Shown here one piece after another: positions 9,585 through 19,544 of a DNA stretch of 64,000 nucleotides. The notes beneath the pieces are model-generated. The model had not been told where the DNA came from. It worked only from the letters and a program-made list of their open reading frames with translations, and did no database searches. How positions within the stretch are numbered: the first letter of the stretch is position 1; each line of letters opens with the position of its first letter. Source of the stretch: CALFVT01 sp039989855 (GTDB lineage Bacteria; Pseudomonadota; Alphaproteobacteria; Caulobacterales; Maricaulaceae); assembly GCA_039989855.1 (NCBI GenBank), contig JBDXGZ010000023.1, positions 1-64,000 on the forward strand. The letters are read 5' to 3'. Both the position numbers and the translations under genes were made by a program.

Positions 9585-10478
9585 CTAACGACGCCTTGGA
9601 CCATTTTGATTATCGAGATAACCTAAGAAGTCAGAATCAGGTGACAGCACATAGGTTGAGCCTTCACCTAGACCTGTTTTATAGGCTTCCATACGACGAT
9701 AGAAAGCAAAGAACTCGGCATCTTTATTGTAGGCACTCGCAAAAATGCGGTTTCGTTCTTTATCACCTTGACCCCGAGTAATTTCAGCCTGCTTTTGAGC
9801 TTCCGCTTTGATAATGATTGCATCTTTTTCAGCTGTCGCTGTAATTTCTTGCGCACGCTCATCACCTTCAGCGCGAATGCCCGCAGCTTCTTGCTGGCGC
9901 TGCGTAACCATTCTTTGGAAGACGCGCTGTGCATTTTCCTGCGGAAGATCAGCACGTTTAATACGAACATCAATGATCTCGACACCTAAAGTTTGGTTTT
10001 CAGCCACGCCGTTAGCGACTTGCTGAATTTCAGACATAAGCTCAGATCGGCGACCAGAAATGATTTCAGGAGAATCGACACGGCCTAAAACATCACGCAA
10101 GGTCGAGTCCATAATAGATTGAAGTTTCTGTTGAGCGCCAAGCTCATTTTGCAAGGCTTCATAAAATGTTACGGCATCAGAAATTCTATAGCGAACAAAT
10201 GCATCCACAACGAGACGTTCCTGATCAGAGGCGAGAAGCTCAACAGGCTTAAGGTCAATTTCTAGGTTACGACGATCTAAGGTGACAATCGTCTGATAAG
10301 GAAGTTTAAACTTAAGTCCCGCGTCAGCATCTCCACCCCAAGGGTTTTGAACCCGTTTGGCTTCACCAAATTCTAAGACGAGCGCCTGTTCCCATTCCTT
10401 CACAGTATGTGTACATGTCAGAAGGATTATAAAAACGATAGCCGCGATAACAACCGCGAAAATACTTGAATTTCGCAT
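9585..10478 (-). CDS. hflC: HflC, FtsH modulator (SPFH/band 7)
   Basis: A 297-residue SPFH protein with one N-terminal membrane helix (about residues 4-24), a band-7 domain and a long C-terminal helix (about 165-255). HflC forms a large cage with HflK around the membrane protease FtsH and regulates its access to substrates. The segment EIIDVRIKRADLPQE is a family landmark. The ATG overlaps the hflK stop by one base (TAATG), so the two subunits are probably translated in balance. Confidence 0.95.
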   Translation of the reverse strand: MRNSSIFAVVIAAIVFIILLTCTHTVKEWEQALVLEFGEAKRVQNPWGGDADAGLKFKLPYQTIVTLDRRNLEIDLKPVELLASDQERLVVDAFVRYRISDAVTFYEALQNELGAQQKLQSIMDSTLRDVLGRVDSPEIISGRRSELMSEIQQVANGVAENQTLGVEIIDVRIKRADLPQENAQRVFQRMVTQRQQEAAGIRAEGDERAQEITATAEKDAIIIKAEAQKQAEITRGQGDKERNRIFASAYNKDAEFFAFYRRMEAYKTGLGEGSTYVLSPDSDFLGYLDNQNGPRRR

Positions 10479-11596
10479 TATTTAACTCCTGCTGATTTTT
10501 TGCCCAATTGATCAAGTGGCAAATAAGGGACGACACCCGACCCCGCTTGATTATCAAGAATTATCTTATCGGCTGGCGCATAAACTTTTTCGATAGTTTC
10601 AAGATATATGCGCTCTCTTGTGACACGTGGAGCCGCCTTATACTCTTCTAAGATAAGCTCAAATCGTTGAGCTTCACCTTCAGCTTCGGCCACAACACGA
10701 CCTTTGTAAGCCTCGGCGTCTTGTAAAATTTGAGCGGCTTCACCGCGAGCCACTGGAACAATATTATTTTGTATCGCTGTGGCTTGGTTAACTTTCGTCT
10801 CAGCATCTTGCGCTGCGTTGACAACATCACGGAATGAATCGACCACAGACGCAGGTGGATCAGCTTTTTGAAGCTGAACTTCAACAACCTCAACGCCGGC
10901 CTTATATTCATCCAATGTCAGCTGCATCAGATCACGTACAGCCAGCGTAATATCAAGACGACCTGTTGTAATTATTTCCTCGAGTTTGTTTTTTCCGATA
11001 ATTTCACGCATTGCGCTTTCGGCAACAGCGCGAACCGCTACGGGCGTTTCATCAACTTCAAAAACAAAATCCTTCACATCAGAAATCCGCCATAGAACAG
11101 TAAAGTTAATATCCACGATATTTTCATCGCCCGTCAACATAAGGCTTGTTTGTGAATTTCCACCAATATCTGTTTTCTTAACAACTTTGGTTTCTTGCTT
11201 GATGATCGTTTCAATCGGTGTTGGCAATTTAAAGTTCAAACCCGGCGCTGCCGTACGTTGATATTTTCCAAGGCGTAGCACCAAGGCTTCTTCAGTTTGG
11301 TCGACAGTATAGATTGACGATAAAATAAGTGCCACTGCACCAACTGCGACAAACATTCCCAAAGGACCGAATTTTTCTAGCGGGCTATTACCCCCACCCT
11401 TACGACCGCCGCCGCCAGAACCCGCACCACGACGAACACGTTTCGTAAAACCCTGTATAACGTTTTCAAGATCAGGAGACTGCTCTCCCGGTTTTGGGCG
11501 ATTGCGGTCAGGACTCTGACCGTTGCTACCCCAAGGGCTTTTGCCGCCGTTGGGTTTTTTAGGGCCTTGGCCCCAAGGACTTTTATTTTCTGACAT
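10478..11596 (-). CDS. hflK: HflK, FtsH modulator (SPFH/band 7)
   Basis: Partner of HflC. A Gly/Pro/Asn-rich cytoplasmic N-terminus (repeats of the type SPWG) precedes a membrane helix (about residues 85-103) and a band-7 domain. ATG 11596 (MSENKSPWG) is preferred because GGAG lies about eight bases upstream. An in-frame ATG at 11611 lacks this. The motif VEVQLQKADPP matches the HflK family. It is followed by hflC with a one-base overlap. folA lies about 100 bases upstream in the same orientation. Confidence 0.95.
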   Translation of the reverse strand: MSENKSPWGQGPKKPNGGKSPWGSNGQSPDRNRPKPGEQSPDLENVIQGFTKRVRRGAGSGGGGRKGGGNSPLEKFGPLGMFVAVGAVALILSSIYTVDQTEEALVLRLGKYQRTAAPGLNFKLPTPIETIIKQETKVVKKTDIGGNSQTSLMLTGDENIVDINFTVLWRISDVKDFVFEVDETPVAVRAVAESAMREIIGKNKLEEIITTGRLDITLAVRDLMQLTLDEYKAGVEVVEVQLQKADPPASVVDSFRDVVNAAQDAETKVNQATAIQNNIVPVARGEAAQILQDAEAYKGRVVAEAEGEAQRFELILEEYKAAPRVTRERIYLETIEKVYAPADKIILDNQAGSGVVPYLPLDQLGKKSAGVK

Positions 11597-11694
11597 TAGA
11601 ACTCCAAACATTCATTGGGTTTATGTGGCGGTTTGTATCTCTTATATCAAGAGAGTCGTGTGAATAAAAATCATTTCTCATAAAGTGCGGCCAT

Positions 11695-12210
11695 TTAACG
11701 ACGATCATAAATTATGACACGCGCCTTGAAATCATCTTTCGGTGCCTTCTGCAGCGGCTGTTCACTCACCTGTTGCCAATCAAATTCAGACAAGGCCGGA
11801 AAATGTGCGTCACCCTCAATCATCGTATCAACCTCTGTGACGTAACATCGGTCACAAAAGGGTAAAAGCGCCGTGTAAAGCTTCGCCCCACCAATCAACA
11901 TAACCTCTGCCTCACCCATCAAGCCAGCCAGCTCAAAGCCTCGTCCCACCATTTCATGGAGGTCCGTAAAAACTTCCGCCTTTTTAGCTTTGTAAGTGTC
12001 GTTTCGGGTCAACACCAAATTAGGCCGTCCCGGCAATGGAAAGGGTAAACTCTCCCATGTTACCCGCCCCATCAAAACGGGCTTGCCTAAAGTCGTTTGT
12101 TTAAAATGTTTTAAATCACTCGGTAGACGCCACGGAAGATCACCATCGACACCGATAACCCCGTTTCGAGACCGTGCAACTATGAGAGAAAGCTTTGGAT
12201 AAGTTACCAT
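11695..12210 (-). CDS. folA: Dihydrofolate reductase
   Basis: A 171-residue DHFR that makes tetrahydrofolate with NADPH. It shows the expected order of motifs: SLIVARSRNGVIGVDGDLPWRLPSDL (start, Met20-loop region with the catalytic Asp of LPSD), KPVLMGRVTWESL (cofactor) and MLIGGAKLYTALL. Length is standard. It is upstream of hflK on the same strand; a promoter between the VUT gene and folA would be divergent. The other folate gene of this window, folP, is near the right end. Confidence 0.95.
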   Translation of the reverse strand: MVTYPKLSLIVARSRNGVIGVDGDLPWRLPSDLKHFKQTTLGKPVLMGRVTWESLPFPLPGRPNLVLTRNDTYKAKKAEVFTDLHEMVGRGFELAGLMGEAEVMLIGGAKLYTALLPFCDRCYVTEVDTMIEGDAHFPALSEFDWQQVSEQPLQKAPKDDFKARVIIYDRR

Positions 12211-12253
12211 AGTTGGGGGTTACACCGATAGTCCAAAGCCGTATAGTGACAAA

Positions 12254-12799
12254 ATGACTGACACTGTGGAAACTCCCCCAAAAAAAACAAGCCTACGCTT
12301 TGTGAAATACACGCTGATATATATTTTGCTCATTCCCTTTATCAATTGGAGCTTTACGTGGGCCCCAATGGTGGAGCTGCCTGGTCTTACAGCATGGGCG
12401 TTTAACCCCGTGACAATTGTAACAGGATTAGTTCTCGTCGCGCGTGATTTCGCGCAACGCGAAATCGGGCATGAGGTCTTAATTGCGATGGCCCTTGCCC
12501 TCGGGCTGACATGGTTCACAAGCGGCGGACAATTAGCGCTTGCTAGCGGAGCTGCCTTCTTAATCTCAGAGCTTGTCGATTGGGCGATGTTCACTTTTAC
12601 GAAATATAAGCTCTCAACCCGCGTCTTGCTCTCATCCGCCCTTGCCGCACCGATTGATACGACCGCCTTTCTTTACGGCGCGAGTTTTATTAGGGGCGAC
12701 CAATTCACCGTCCCAAATATTGTCACAAGCGTTGGCGGAAAAATGGTTGGCGCATTGATTATATGGTGGATCATACGCAGACGGCTAGAATCAACATAA
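12254..12799 (+). CDS. VUT/YhhQ-family transporter (putative queuosine-precursor transporter)
   Basis: A 181-residue inner-membrane protein with about five to six hydrophobic segments. The sequence features LVARDFAQREIGH, ASGAAFLISELVDWAMF and SSALAAPIDTTAFLYG are characteristic of the DUF165/VUT family. YhhQ, a member of this family, imports queuosine precursors (preQ0/preQ1). Substrate specificity for this copy is inferred only. It is divergent from folA (44-base gap) and stands alone; no preQ1 riboswitch was recognised ahead of it. Confidence 0.8.
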   Translation: MTDTVETPPKKTSLRFVKYTLIYILLIPFINWSFTWAPMVELPGLTAWAFNPVTIVTGLVLVARDFAQREIGHEVLIAMALALGLTWFTSGGQLALASGAAFLISELVDWAMFTFTKYKLSTRVLLSSALAAPIDTTAFLYGASFIRGDQFTVPNIVTSVGGKMVGALIIWWIIRRRLEST

Positions 12800-12915
12800 C
12801 GCCTGCTAAAACTTTATCGCTCATGTATAATATCGCACAAAGTTAATTCACTCACCACTTGATGTGCAAATTCAAAAGTGCATGAATGTGTAAAGTTAAC
12901 TATTGGGAGTGGACC

Positions 12916-14679
12916 ATGAATTTACATCGATCATATATACTCAGAACTATTTTTGCCGCTTCACTCGGCCTCTCTATGGTCGCCTGCTCAGGTGGCGGGT
13001 CTACACCAACACCATCACTCGACACGGCGCAAGTCCCACCTCCGCCTCCGCCTCCGCCTCCGCCTCCGCCAGTATCAAGCAGCCCCGCCCCTCGCCCTGT
13101 CAACACGACTGTGAATGCACCTTTAGCCTCTATTGATGCAGGAACAGGCGCACTGACATATGGCCCCTATGCCAATCAAGACCAGACAAACGCTGCCAAT
13201 ATACTGCCTGACTTCTCTTACGCAGGTTATATGCGAGGCGGCGTTGCCCTGCCGACCTACGCCTCTATTTCTGTTGAATCGACCCTCACGCCGCAAGCCT
13301 CAGGCGATGACCACGCCCGTATTCAAGCCGCGATTAATGAGGTTGCCCAATTACCCACAGACGCTCGCGGCATACGCGGTGCAGTTTTGCTGCAAGCCGG
13401 TGAGTATAATATTAGCCAAGCCTTAGAGATTAGAACTAGCGGCGTGATATTACGTGGCGAAGGCCAAGGTTTAGACGGCACAATCATTACCTCCACCAGT
13501 ACAGAAAACGGCTCAGAGGTCATCTTTGTTGGCGGCGAATCAGATGATGAAGAAACGGACGAAGCACCAGACGCACGCCGCACGTCTATTACGCAAGCCT
13601 TTGTTCCTGTTGGCAGTATCTCCGTCGAGGTCGCCTCCTCAGATGGATACAGCATCGGCGACACCATAGCCTTACAACGTAATCCAAATGAAACATGGCT
13701 GGGTGAAGACGGCGTCGATACCGCTCAATTTGGCTGGACGACGAGCCAATATACTATCACCTATGACCGTACCGTGACGGCCATTGAAGATAATGTGATT
13801 TTCTTCGAGCCGCCCACAGTTGAGGTCTTTGAAGATCAATATGGCAGCGGCGAACTTTTCCGCACAGATATCTCAGGCCGCCTGCAACAAGTCGGGGTTG
13901 AAAACCTCAGCGTTCAGAGCGCGTTCCGCACGGATACCTCTGACGAGGATAGAGCCTTCTTCGGCATTAACTTTGATGATATTGAAAACAGCTGGATCCG
14001 AGATGCGACAGTGCGGATTGCCTCACACGGATTTAATATGAATGACGGTGCCGTCAATAACACCATCCAAAACGTCTCATATCTCGATCCAAATTTTGAT
14101 CGCCGTGGTGGTCGGCTTTATGCCTTTAACTTCGAAGGGGGGCAGCAGAACTTCTTCCAACGTTGTTACGGCGATGAAGGACGGCACACGCTAACAAGTG
14201 GCTCTCGCGCCTTGGGGCCAAATGTCTTTCTTGATTGTGTCATTGAGCGTTCTACCGATGATGATGGCCCCCATCAACGTTGGGCCACAGGAACATTGTT
14301 TGACAATGCGCGCGGACAACTCATTCGCTTTCAAAACCGCCAGACATCAGGGACAGGCCATGGATGGGCGGGTGGACAGCAAGTTGTTTGGAATAGTGAA
14401 TATGATGAGATTGTCGTTCAAGCGCCAACAGGCGCGATGAATTTCTCCATTGGAACGATTGCCGCAGTTGTCGATGGGTTTTTCCCAATCCACCCCTTAG
14501 GCATCTTCGAAACAAATACCGCCATCACAGTCCCCCGCAGCCTCTATTTACAACAGCTTGAAGACCGTCTCGGCGCAGATGCAGTAATCGCGGTGACAAT
14601 AGCTGAGCAGCGCGAAGGCCGTATCTGGGATATGCTATCTGATTGGGAAGGTGAAGGACCGCTTATACCGATTGAATAG
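12916..14679 (+). CDS. Secreted beta-helix lipoprotein (pectate-lyase-superfamily-like)
   Basis: A 587-residue lipoprotein. ATG 12916 is preferred over 12886 because GGGAGTGGA precedes it and the signal peptide then starts MNLHRSY. The lipobox is SMVAC, followed by a Gly/Ser stretch, a linker of 12 prolines (13036-13071) and an extended domain. The stretch DDHARIQAAINEVAQLP, then VLLQAGEYNISQALEI and GVILRGEGQG is the usual opening of right-handed parallel beta-helix proteins of the pectate-lyase superfamily. No specific substrate or catalytic residue set could be identified. It is probably a surface-exposed polysaccharide-active or adhesive protein. It is monocistronic, followed by tRNA-Val on the other strand. 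Confidence 0.7.
   Translation: MNLHRSYILRTIFAASLGLSMVACSGGGSTPTPSLDTAQVPPPPPPPPPPPPVSSSPAPRPVNTTVNAPLASIDAGTGALTYGPYANQDQTNAANILPDFSYAGYMRGGVALPTYASISVESTLTPQASGDDHARIQAAINEVAQLPTDARGIRGAVLLQAGEYNISQALEIRTSGVILRGEGQGLDGTIITSTSTENGSEVIFVGGESDDEETDEAPDARRTSITQAFVPVGSISVEVASSDGYSIGDTIALQRNPNETWLGEDGVDTAQFGWTTSQYTITYDRTVTAIEDNVIFFEPPTVEVFEDQYGSGELFRTDISGRLQQVGVENLSVQSAFRTDTSDEDRAFFGINFDDIENSWIRDATVRIASHGFNMNDGAVNNTIQNVSYLDPNFDRRGGRLYAFNFEGGQQNFFQRCYGDEGRHTLTSGSRALGPNVFLDCVIERSTDDDGPHQRWATGTLFDNARGQLIRFQNRQTSGTGHGWAGGQQVVWNSEYDEIVVQAPTGAMNFSIGTIAAVVDGFFPIHPLGIFETNTAITVPRSLYLQQLEDRLGADAVIAVTIAEQREGRIWDMLSDWEGEGPLIPIE
13036..13071 (+). repeat. (CCTCCG)n microsatellite coding for polyproline
   Basis: Five tandem CCTCCG hexamers, flanked by one CCA codon on each side, encode 12 consecutive prolines right after the lipoprotein anchor. 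The repeat is almost perfect, so length changes by slippage in six-base steps would keep the frame. It probably acts as a rigid spacer that lifts the beta-helix off the membrane. Confidence 0.85.
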
Positions 14680-14744
14680 ATAAAATCATCTCGTTTTCGC
14701 GCGGGGTAATCTTTAGGCTTTTGTTAGGAAATTATAATTCCCGA

Positions 14745-14820
14745 TGGTGGGCGGTAACGGGTTCGAACCGCTGACCCTCTCGGTGTAAACGAGATGCTCT
14801 ACCAGCTGAGCTAACCGCCC
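14745..14820 (-). tRNA. tRNA-Val (anticodon TAC)
   Basis: The minus strand folds into a complete cloverleaf: acceptor GGGCGGT/ACCGCCC, D-arm GCTC-AGCTGGTA-GAGC, anticodon stem TCTCG/CGAGA with loop TTTACAC (anticodon TAC, valine GUA/GUG), T-arm with TTCGAAC, discriminator A and an encoded CCA. It lies 39 bases downstream of the lon stop in the same orientation, so it could be processed from lon read-through. Confidence 0.95.
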
Positions 14821-14859
14821 TTATCGGGGTGTTGAAAAATTAAATCTCTTTCGGCGCGC

Positions 14860-17256
14860 TTAATGCTTCGGATGCGCGCCTACGTCAACCTTTTCTCCTA
14901 AAATAATTCCGCTTAATGCAGCCTCATCTTGTGTTGTCCACTCAATTTTAGTCATTTTGACGGTCAAAGCGGCTTTTAGGACTTCATCCACGGTTGAAAC
15001 AGGGATGATTTCCAAAGCTGATTTCACATTTTCAGGAATATCCTCAAGATCTTTCGCATTATCAATGGGAATCAAAACTGTCTTCACTCCGCCGCGCAAG
15101 GCCGCTAACAATTTTTCTTTAAGCCCACCTATAGGCAGCACGCGACCACGTAGGGTCACCTCACCTGTCATGGCAATATCTTTACGAATAGGAATACCCG
15201 TTAGCACTGACACCATTGCCGTAACCATAGCAATACCTGCTGACGGGCCATCTTTAGGCGTTGCACCTTCTGGGACATGAACGTGAATATCCGTACTCTG
15301 GAATCGTTTAGGACTAATACCAAACATAGGAGCTCGCGATTGAACATAAGATTTAGACGCCGAAATTGACTCTTTCATTACGTCTTTCAGGTTACCCGTG
15401 ACTGTCATACGGCCTTTACCCGACATAGATACAGCTTCAATAGTCAAAAGATCACCGCCAACAGATGTCCATGCTAAACCAGTAACAACACCTACTTGAT
15501 CTGTCTTATCCGTTTCACCAAATCTGAATTTTTTCACGCCGAGCAAATCTTTTAGATTATTAGATGTAACATGAACAGAATCAGCTTCTTTAGAAACAAT
15601 CTTGCGAACGGCCTTACGGCTTAAGCGCGCGATCTCACGCTTAAGAGAGCGAACGCCCGCTTCACGGGTGTAATAACGAATAATATCACGAAGTGCCGCT
15701 TCATCGACTTTAAACTCACCCTGTTTAAGGCCGTGATCTTTGGTCATTTCTGGCTCTAAGTGGCGCTGTGTAATCTCGACTTTTTCATCTTCCGTGTAAC
15801 CTGGAATTTGAATAATCTCCATACGGTCAAGCAAAGGTTGCGGCATATTCAATGAATTGGCCGTAGTAATAAACAAAACATCGGACAGATCATAATCAAT
15901 ATCAAGATAATGATCATTAAACGTCGCATTTTGCTCAGGGTCGAGCACCTCTAGAAGGGCAGCTGATGGATCGCCACGATGGTCCATACCCATCTTATCA
16001 ATCTCATCCAATAAGAAGAGTGGGTTGTTGGACTTCGCCTTTTTCATGGACTGAATTATGCGTCCTGGCATAGAACCGATATAAGTTCTACGGTGACCTC
16101 TGATTTCAGAGGTATCGCGAACACCGCCCAATGAGACGCGCACAAATTCACGTCCAGTAGCCCGCGCAATGGATTTACCCAAAGACGTTTTACCCACACC
16201 AGGTGGACCAACGAGGCACAAAATCGGACCTTTTAATTTCTTCGTGCGTTTTTGAACTGCAAGGTTCTCAATAATACGTTCTTTGATTTTTTCGAGTCCA
16301 TAATGGTCTGCATCGAGAATTTCTTGCGCTTTATCTAAACTGCTTTGAAGGCGTTTTTTCTTTCCCCACGGGACAGATAGCATCCAATCGATATAATTGC
16401 GTGATACATTAGCTTCTGCCGACATCGGGCTCATATCTTTGAGTTTTTTGATCTCAGACTTAAGTTTGTCATGAGCCTCTTTGGAGAGTTTTGTCTCAGA
16501 AATCCGCTCGTTAATCTCATCAATCTCAGATTTATCGTCATGACCAAGCTCTTTATTGATCGCCTTTACTTGCTCATTTAAATAATATTCACGTTGCGTT
16601 TTTTCCATTTGACGCTTGACCCGTCCACGGATTTTCTTCTCAACCTTTAGAATATTATTTTGGCTGTCCATATGACCCAGAATATCTTCTAATCTTTTTT
16701 CAACATTAAGTTCAGCTAATAGAGCCTGTTTATCAGTTTGCTTGATTGTGAGATGCACAGAAATCACATCAGAGAATTTAGACGGCCCGTCTTCTATCTT
16801 CGCCGAATTCGCAACGTCTTCTGCTAATTTTTTATTCAACTTAACATAGTCACTAAATCGACCGTCCAAAGCTTTAGCTAAAAGGTCAACATTTACTGGA
16901 TCTTCAATGATTTCATCTTGACGAACAACCTCAGCTTCAATGAACCCGCCTTTGTCACGGAGTTCATTTACACGCGCACGTTGCTCACCTTCGACAAGTA
17001 CTCGAACCGTGCCGTCTGGCAGTTTAAGCAATTGTAAAATACGCGCGATACAGCCGACATCATGTAGATCATCCGCTGCTGGATCATCAGTTTTAGACTC
17101 TTTTTGACTCAACAATAACAAGCGCTTTTCATCACGCATGACGTCTTCAAGCGCGGCAATGGATTTCTCACGCCCAACGAAAAGAGGCACCACCATATGT
17201 GGAAACACGACAATGTCACGAAGTGGCAATGTTGGAAGAATAATTGTGTCGCTCAT
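14860..17256 (-). CDS. lon: ATP-dependent protease Lon
   Basis: A 798-residue LonA. Residues 1-300 form the substrate-binding N-domain and coiled coil, followed by the AAA+ module with Walker A GPPGVGKTS and Walker B LFLLDEIDKM. The C-terminal protease domain has the Ser-Lys dyad Ser672 (DGPSAG) and Lys715 (GGLKEKL). Lon degrades misfolded and regulatory proteins; in Caulobacter-type alphas these include DnaA and CcrM. It is the fourth gene of the tig-clpP-clpX-lon series, with about 100 bases after clpX. Confidence 0.97.
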   Translation of the reverse strand: MSDTIILPTLPLRDIVVFPHMVVPLFVGREKSIAALEDVMRDEKRLLLLSQKESKTDDPAADDLHDVGCIARILQLLKLPDGTVRVLVEGEQRARVNELRDKGGFIEAEVVRQDEIIEDPVNVDLLAKALDGRFSDYVKLNKKLAEDVANSAKIEDGPSKFSDVISVHLTIKQTDKQALLAELNVEKRLEDILGHMDSQNNILKVEKKIRGRVKRQMEKTQREYYLNEQVKAINKELGHDDKSEIDEINERISETKLSKEAHDKLKSEIKKLKDMSPMSAEANVSRNYIDWMLSVPWGKKKRLQSSLDKAQEILDADHYGLEKIKERIIENLAVQKRTKKLKGPILCLVGPPGVGKTSLGKSIARATGREFVRVSLGGVRDTSEIRGHRRTYIGSMPGRIIQSMKKAKSNNPLFLLDEIDKMGMDHRGDPSAALLEVLDPEQNATFNDHYLDIDYDLSDVLFITTANSLNMPQPLLDRMEIIQIPGYTEDEKVEITQRHLEPEMTKDHGLKQGEFKVDEAALRDIIRYYTREAGVRSLKREIARLSRKAVRKIVSKEADSVHVTSNNLKDLLGVKKFRFGETDKTDQVGVVTGLAWTSVGGDLLTIEAVSMSGKGRMTVTGNLKDVMKESISASKSYVQSRAPMFGISPKRFQSTDIHVHVPEGATPKDGPSAGIAMVTAMVSVLTGIPIRKDIAMTGEVTLRGRVLPIGGLKEKLLAALRGGVKTVLIPIDNAKDLEDIPENVKSALEIIPVSTVDEVLKAALTVKMTKIEWTTQDEAALSGIILGEKVDVGAHPKH

Positions 17257-17357
17257 AGCTAACCTTTAAATACGTACAAATATATAAGTGGTTGCTTTCC
17301 ACAGCTAATCAAGAGCCTTAACAGCAAATACTACATCATTTGCCGTTATTTTCTAGA

Positions 17358-18620
17358 TTAAGAGGCTTTATCTGCTTTGGCTTTACGCTTTGCATAAATC
17401 AAGAGCGGCTGAGCTTCACCTGACACGACCTCAGCGTTAATAACAACCTCTTGGACACCATCAAAACTTGGCAGATCATACATGGTATCAAGCAAGATAC
17501 CTTCCATAATCGAACGCAGTCCGCGAGCACCTGTCTTTCGAGCAATAGCACGCTTCGCAATCGCAGACAGAGCATCGTCAGAGAAGGTCAACTTAACCGT
17601 CTCCATCTCAAACAGTGTCTGATATTGTTTAACAAGTGCATTTTTGGGCTCGGTCAAAATCTTAATCAAGGCTGGCTCATCAAGGTCTTCAAGCGTCGCA
17701 ATAACAGGCAAACGGCCGACAAATTCAGGAATAAGACCAAATTTCAATAAATCATCTGGTTCTACGCCACGAAGGATATCTCCGACACGACGGTCATCAA
17801 TATTTTTAATCTTCGCACCAAAACCAATCGTTGAGCCCTCACCACGGTTAGAGATAACTTTATCAAGCCCAGCAAAAGCACCGCCTACGACAAAAAGAAT
17901 ATTCGTCGTGTCAACTTGTAAGAACTCTTGTTGCGGATGCTTACGACCACCTTGTGGAGGAACAGAGGCAACTGTACCTTCCATGATCTTAAGAAGCGCT
18001 TGCTGTACGCCCTCACCTGACACGTCACGTGTAATAGAGGGATTATCAGACTTGCGGCTAATTTTATCGACTTCATCAATATAGACGATGCCGCGCTGTG
18101 CGCGCTCTACATTATAATCAGCAGACTGTAGAAGCTTCAGAATGATGTTCTCGACATCTTCACCCACATAACCAGCTTCGGTGAGTGTGGTTGCATCAGA
18201 CATTGTAAACGGTACATCAAGAATACGCGCCAATGTTTGTGCAAGAAGTGTTTTACCGCAGCCTGTTGGACCAATTAGCAAGATATTGGACTTAGCTAGC
18301 TCTACTTCTGGGTTTTCTGCGGCGTGGTTTAAGCGCTTATAGTGATTATGCACAGCGACAGACAACACGCGTTTAGCATAAGACTGTCCAATGACGTAGT
18401 CATCCAAAATTTCACAAATTTCTTTGGGTGTTGCCACGCCTTCTTGTGATTTTGCAATAGACCCTTTGCCTTCTTCACGTATGATATCCATGCAAAGCTC
18501 AACGCACTCATCACAAATAAACACTGTTGGCCCTGCAATGAGCTTACGTACTTCGTGCTGAGACTTGCCACAAAATGAGCAATAGAGTGTGTTTTTAGAG
18601 TCGCCGCTATTTTTAGACAT
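17358..18620 (-). CDS. clpX: ClpX, unfoldase of the ClpXP protease
   Basis: AAA+ unfoldase that delivers substrates to ClpP. ATG 18620 (MSKNSGDSK, 420 residues) is chosen because AGGA lies just upstream and it matches family N-termini; an in-frame start at 18671 adds an unlikely basic tail. The N-terminal zinc-binding domain has CSFCGKSQ and CDECVELC. Walker A is GPTGCGKTLLA, Walker B is VYIDEVDKI and the sensor region has GARGLRSI. The RKTGARG and GFGAKI pore-loop regions are normal. Confidence 0.96.
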   Translation of the reverse strand: MSKNSGDSKNTLYCSFCGKSQHEVRKLIAGPTVFICDECVELCMDIIREEGKGSIAKSQEGVATPKEICEILDDYVIGQSYAKRVLSVAVHNHYKRLNHAAENPEVELAKSNILLIGPTGCGKTLLAQTLARILDVPFTMSDATTLTEAGYVGEDVENIILKLLQSADYNVERAQRGIVYIDEVDKISRKSDNPSITRDVSGEGVQQALLKIMEGTVASVPPQGGRKHPQQEFLQVDTTNILFVVGGAFAGLDKVISNRGEGSTIGFGAKIKNIDDRRVGDILRGVEPDDLLKFGLIPEFVGRLPVIATLEDLDEPALIKILTEPKNALVKQYQTLFEMETVKLTFSDDALSAIAKRAIARKTGARGLRSIMEGILLDTMYDLPSFDGVQEVVINAEVVSGEAQPLLIYAKRKAKADKAS

Positions 18621-18766
18621 ATTCCTACTTCGCTTTATATACCATATATCGAAACAATGTTTCAGTCTCAATTACAACATCTTTATTACGTTTCACTTAC
18701 CGAAACACTTAAATGTTATATTTTTCACGTTAAAATTCACGTTTTCCGACAAATTTCGCCTGATAA

Positions 18767-19387
18767 TCAAGCGTCTTCACCACGTGCAGAATAAACATGG
18801 TCTACAATACCAAATTTCTTCGCATCATCAGCAGTCATGAAGAAGTCACGGTCCAGCGTCTTTTCGATTGTCGCGTACTTTTGCCCTGTGTGTTTCACAT
18901 AAATTTCGTTAAGACGCTTTTTCATCGCCAAAATATCTTTCGCGTGACGCTCAATATCAGACGCCTGACCACGGAAACCACCAGAAGGTTGGTGAACCAT
19001 AACACGTGCATTTGGAAGCGCGATCCGTTGACCCGCCTGCCCTGCACAAAGCAGCAAAGACCCCATAGAGGCGGCTTGCCCCATACAAACAGTCGAAACA
19101 GGGCATTTAATGTATTGCATTGTATCATAAATCGCCATGCCTGATGTCACAACGCCGCCCGGTGAGTTAATATACATTGAAATTTCTTTTTTAGGATTTT
19201 CAGACTCAAGAAACAAAAGCTGCGCCGTGATTGAAGCGGCCATGCCGTCCTCAACCGGGCCAGATAAGAAAATAATACGGTCCCGTAAAAGACGAGAGTA
19301 AATATCGAAAGCCCGCTCTCCGCGGCTTGATTGCTCAACAACTGTCGGAATCAAGTAATTTTGAATAACGTCTTGTGGGTCTCTCAT
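18767..19387 (-). CDS. clpP: ClpP, protease subunit of ClpXP
   Basis: A 206-residue serine peptidase that assembles into a 14-mer chamber. The catalytic Ser is Ser107 in GQAASMGS and the His is His132 in MVHQPSGG; the Asp is in the DRDFFM segment near residue 180. Length and the N-terminal processing region are standard. It lies between tig and clpX. The about 210-base spacer to tig, with a terminator inside it, implies its own promoter. Confidence 0.97.
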   Translation of the reverse strand: MRDPQDVIQNYLIPTVVEQSSRGERAFDIYSRLLRDRIIFLSGPVEDGMAASITAQLLFLESENPKKEISMYINSPGGVVTSGMAIYDTMQYIKCPVSTVCMGQAASMGSLLLCAGQAGQRIALPNARVMVHQPSGGFRGQASDIERHAKDILAMKKRLNEIYVKHTGQKYATIEKTLDRDFFMTADDAKKFGIVDHVYSARGEDA

Positions 19388-19544
19388 CGGATTATCCTTG
19401 GTTTTATTATGAAGCTACCAGTTTAGCCGCACGGTTATAATCAATCTATTATTCCAATATTGATATTCGCGGCTAACTTGCAACCCCTTAGAGCCCACTT
19501 AACAAAAAAATATCAAACATTCGTAAAGCAATAAGGTTAAACTA

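Noticed and set aside
12220..12594. Minus-strand open frame of 124 codons opposite the VUT gene
   Set aside because: Low-complexity Ser/Ala/Thr translation, no ribosome site and complete overlap with a well supported membrane protein.
13036..13071. CRISPR-like tandem repeat
   Set aside because: Repeat unit is six bases without spacers and lies in a reading frame; it is a proline microsatellite.
17257..17357. Heat-shock (sigma-32) promoter ahead of lon
   Set aside because: CTTGATT and a TATATA stretch are present but the spacing and -10 do not fit well enough to call.
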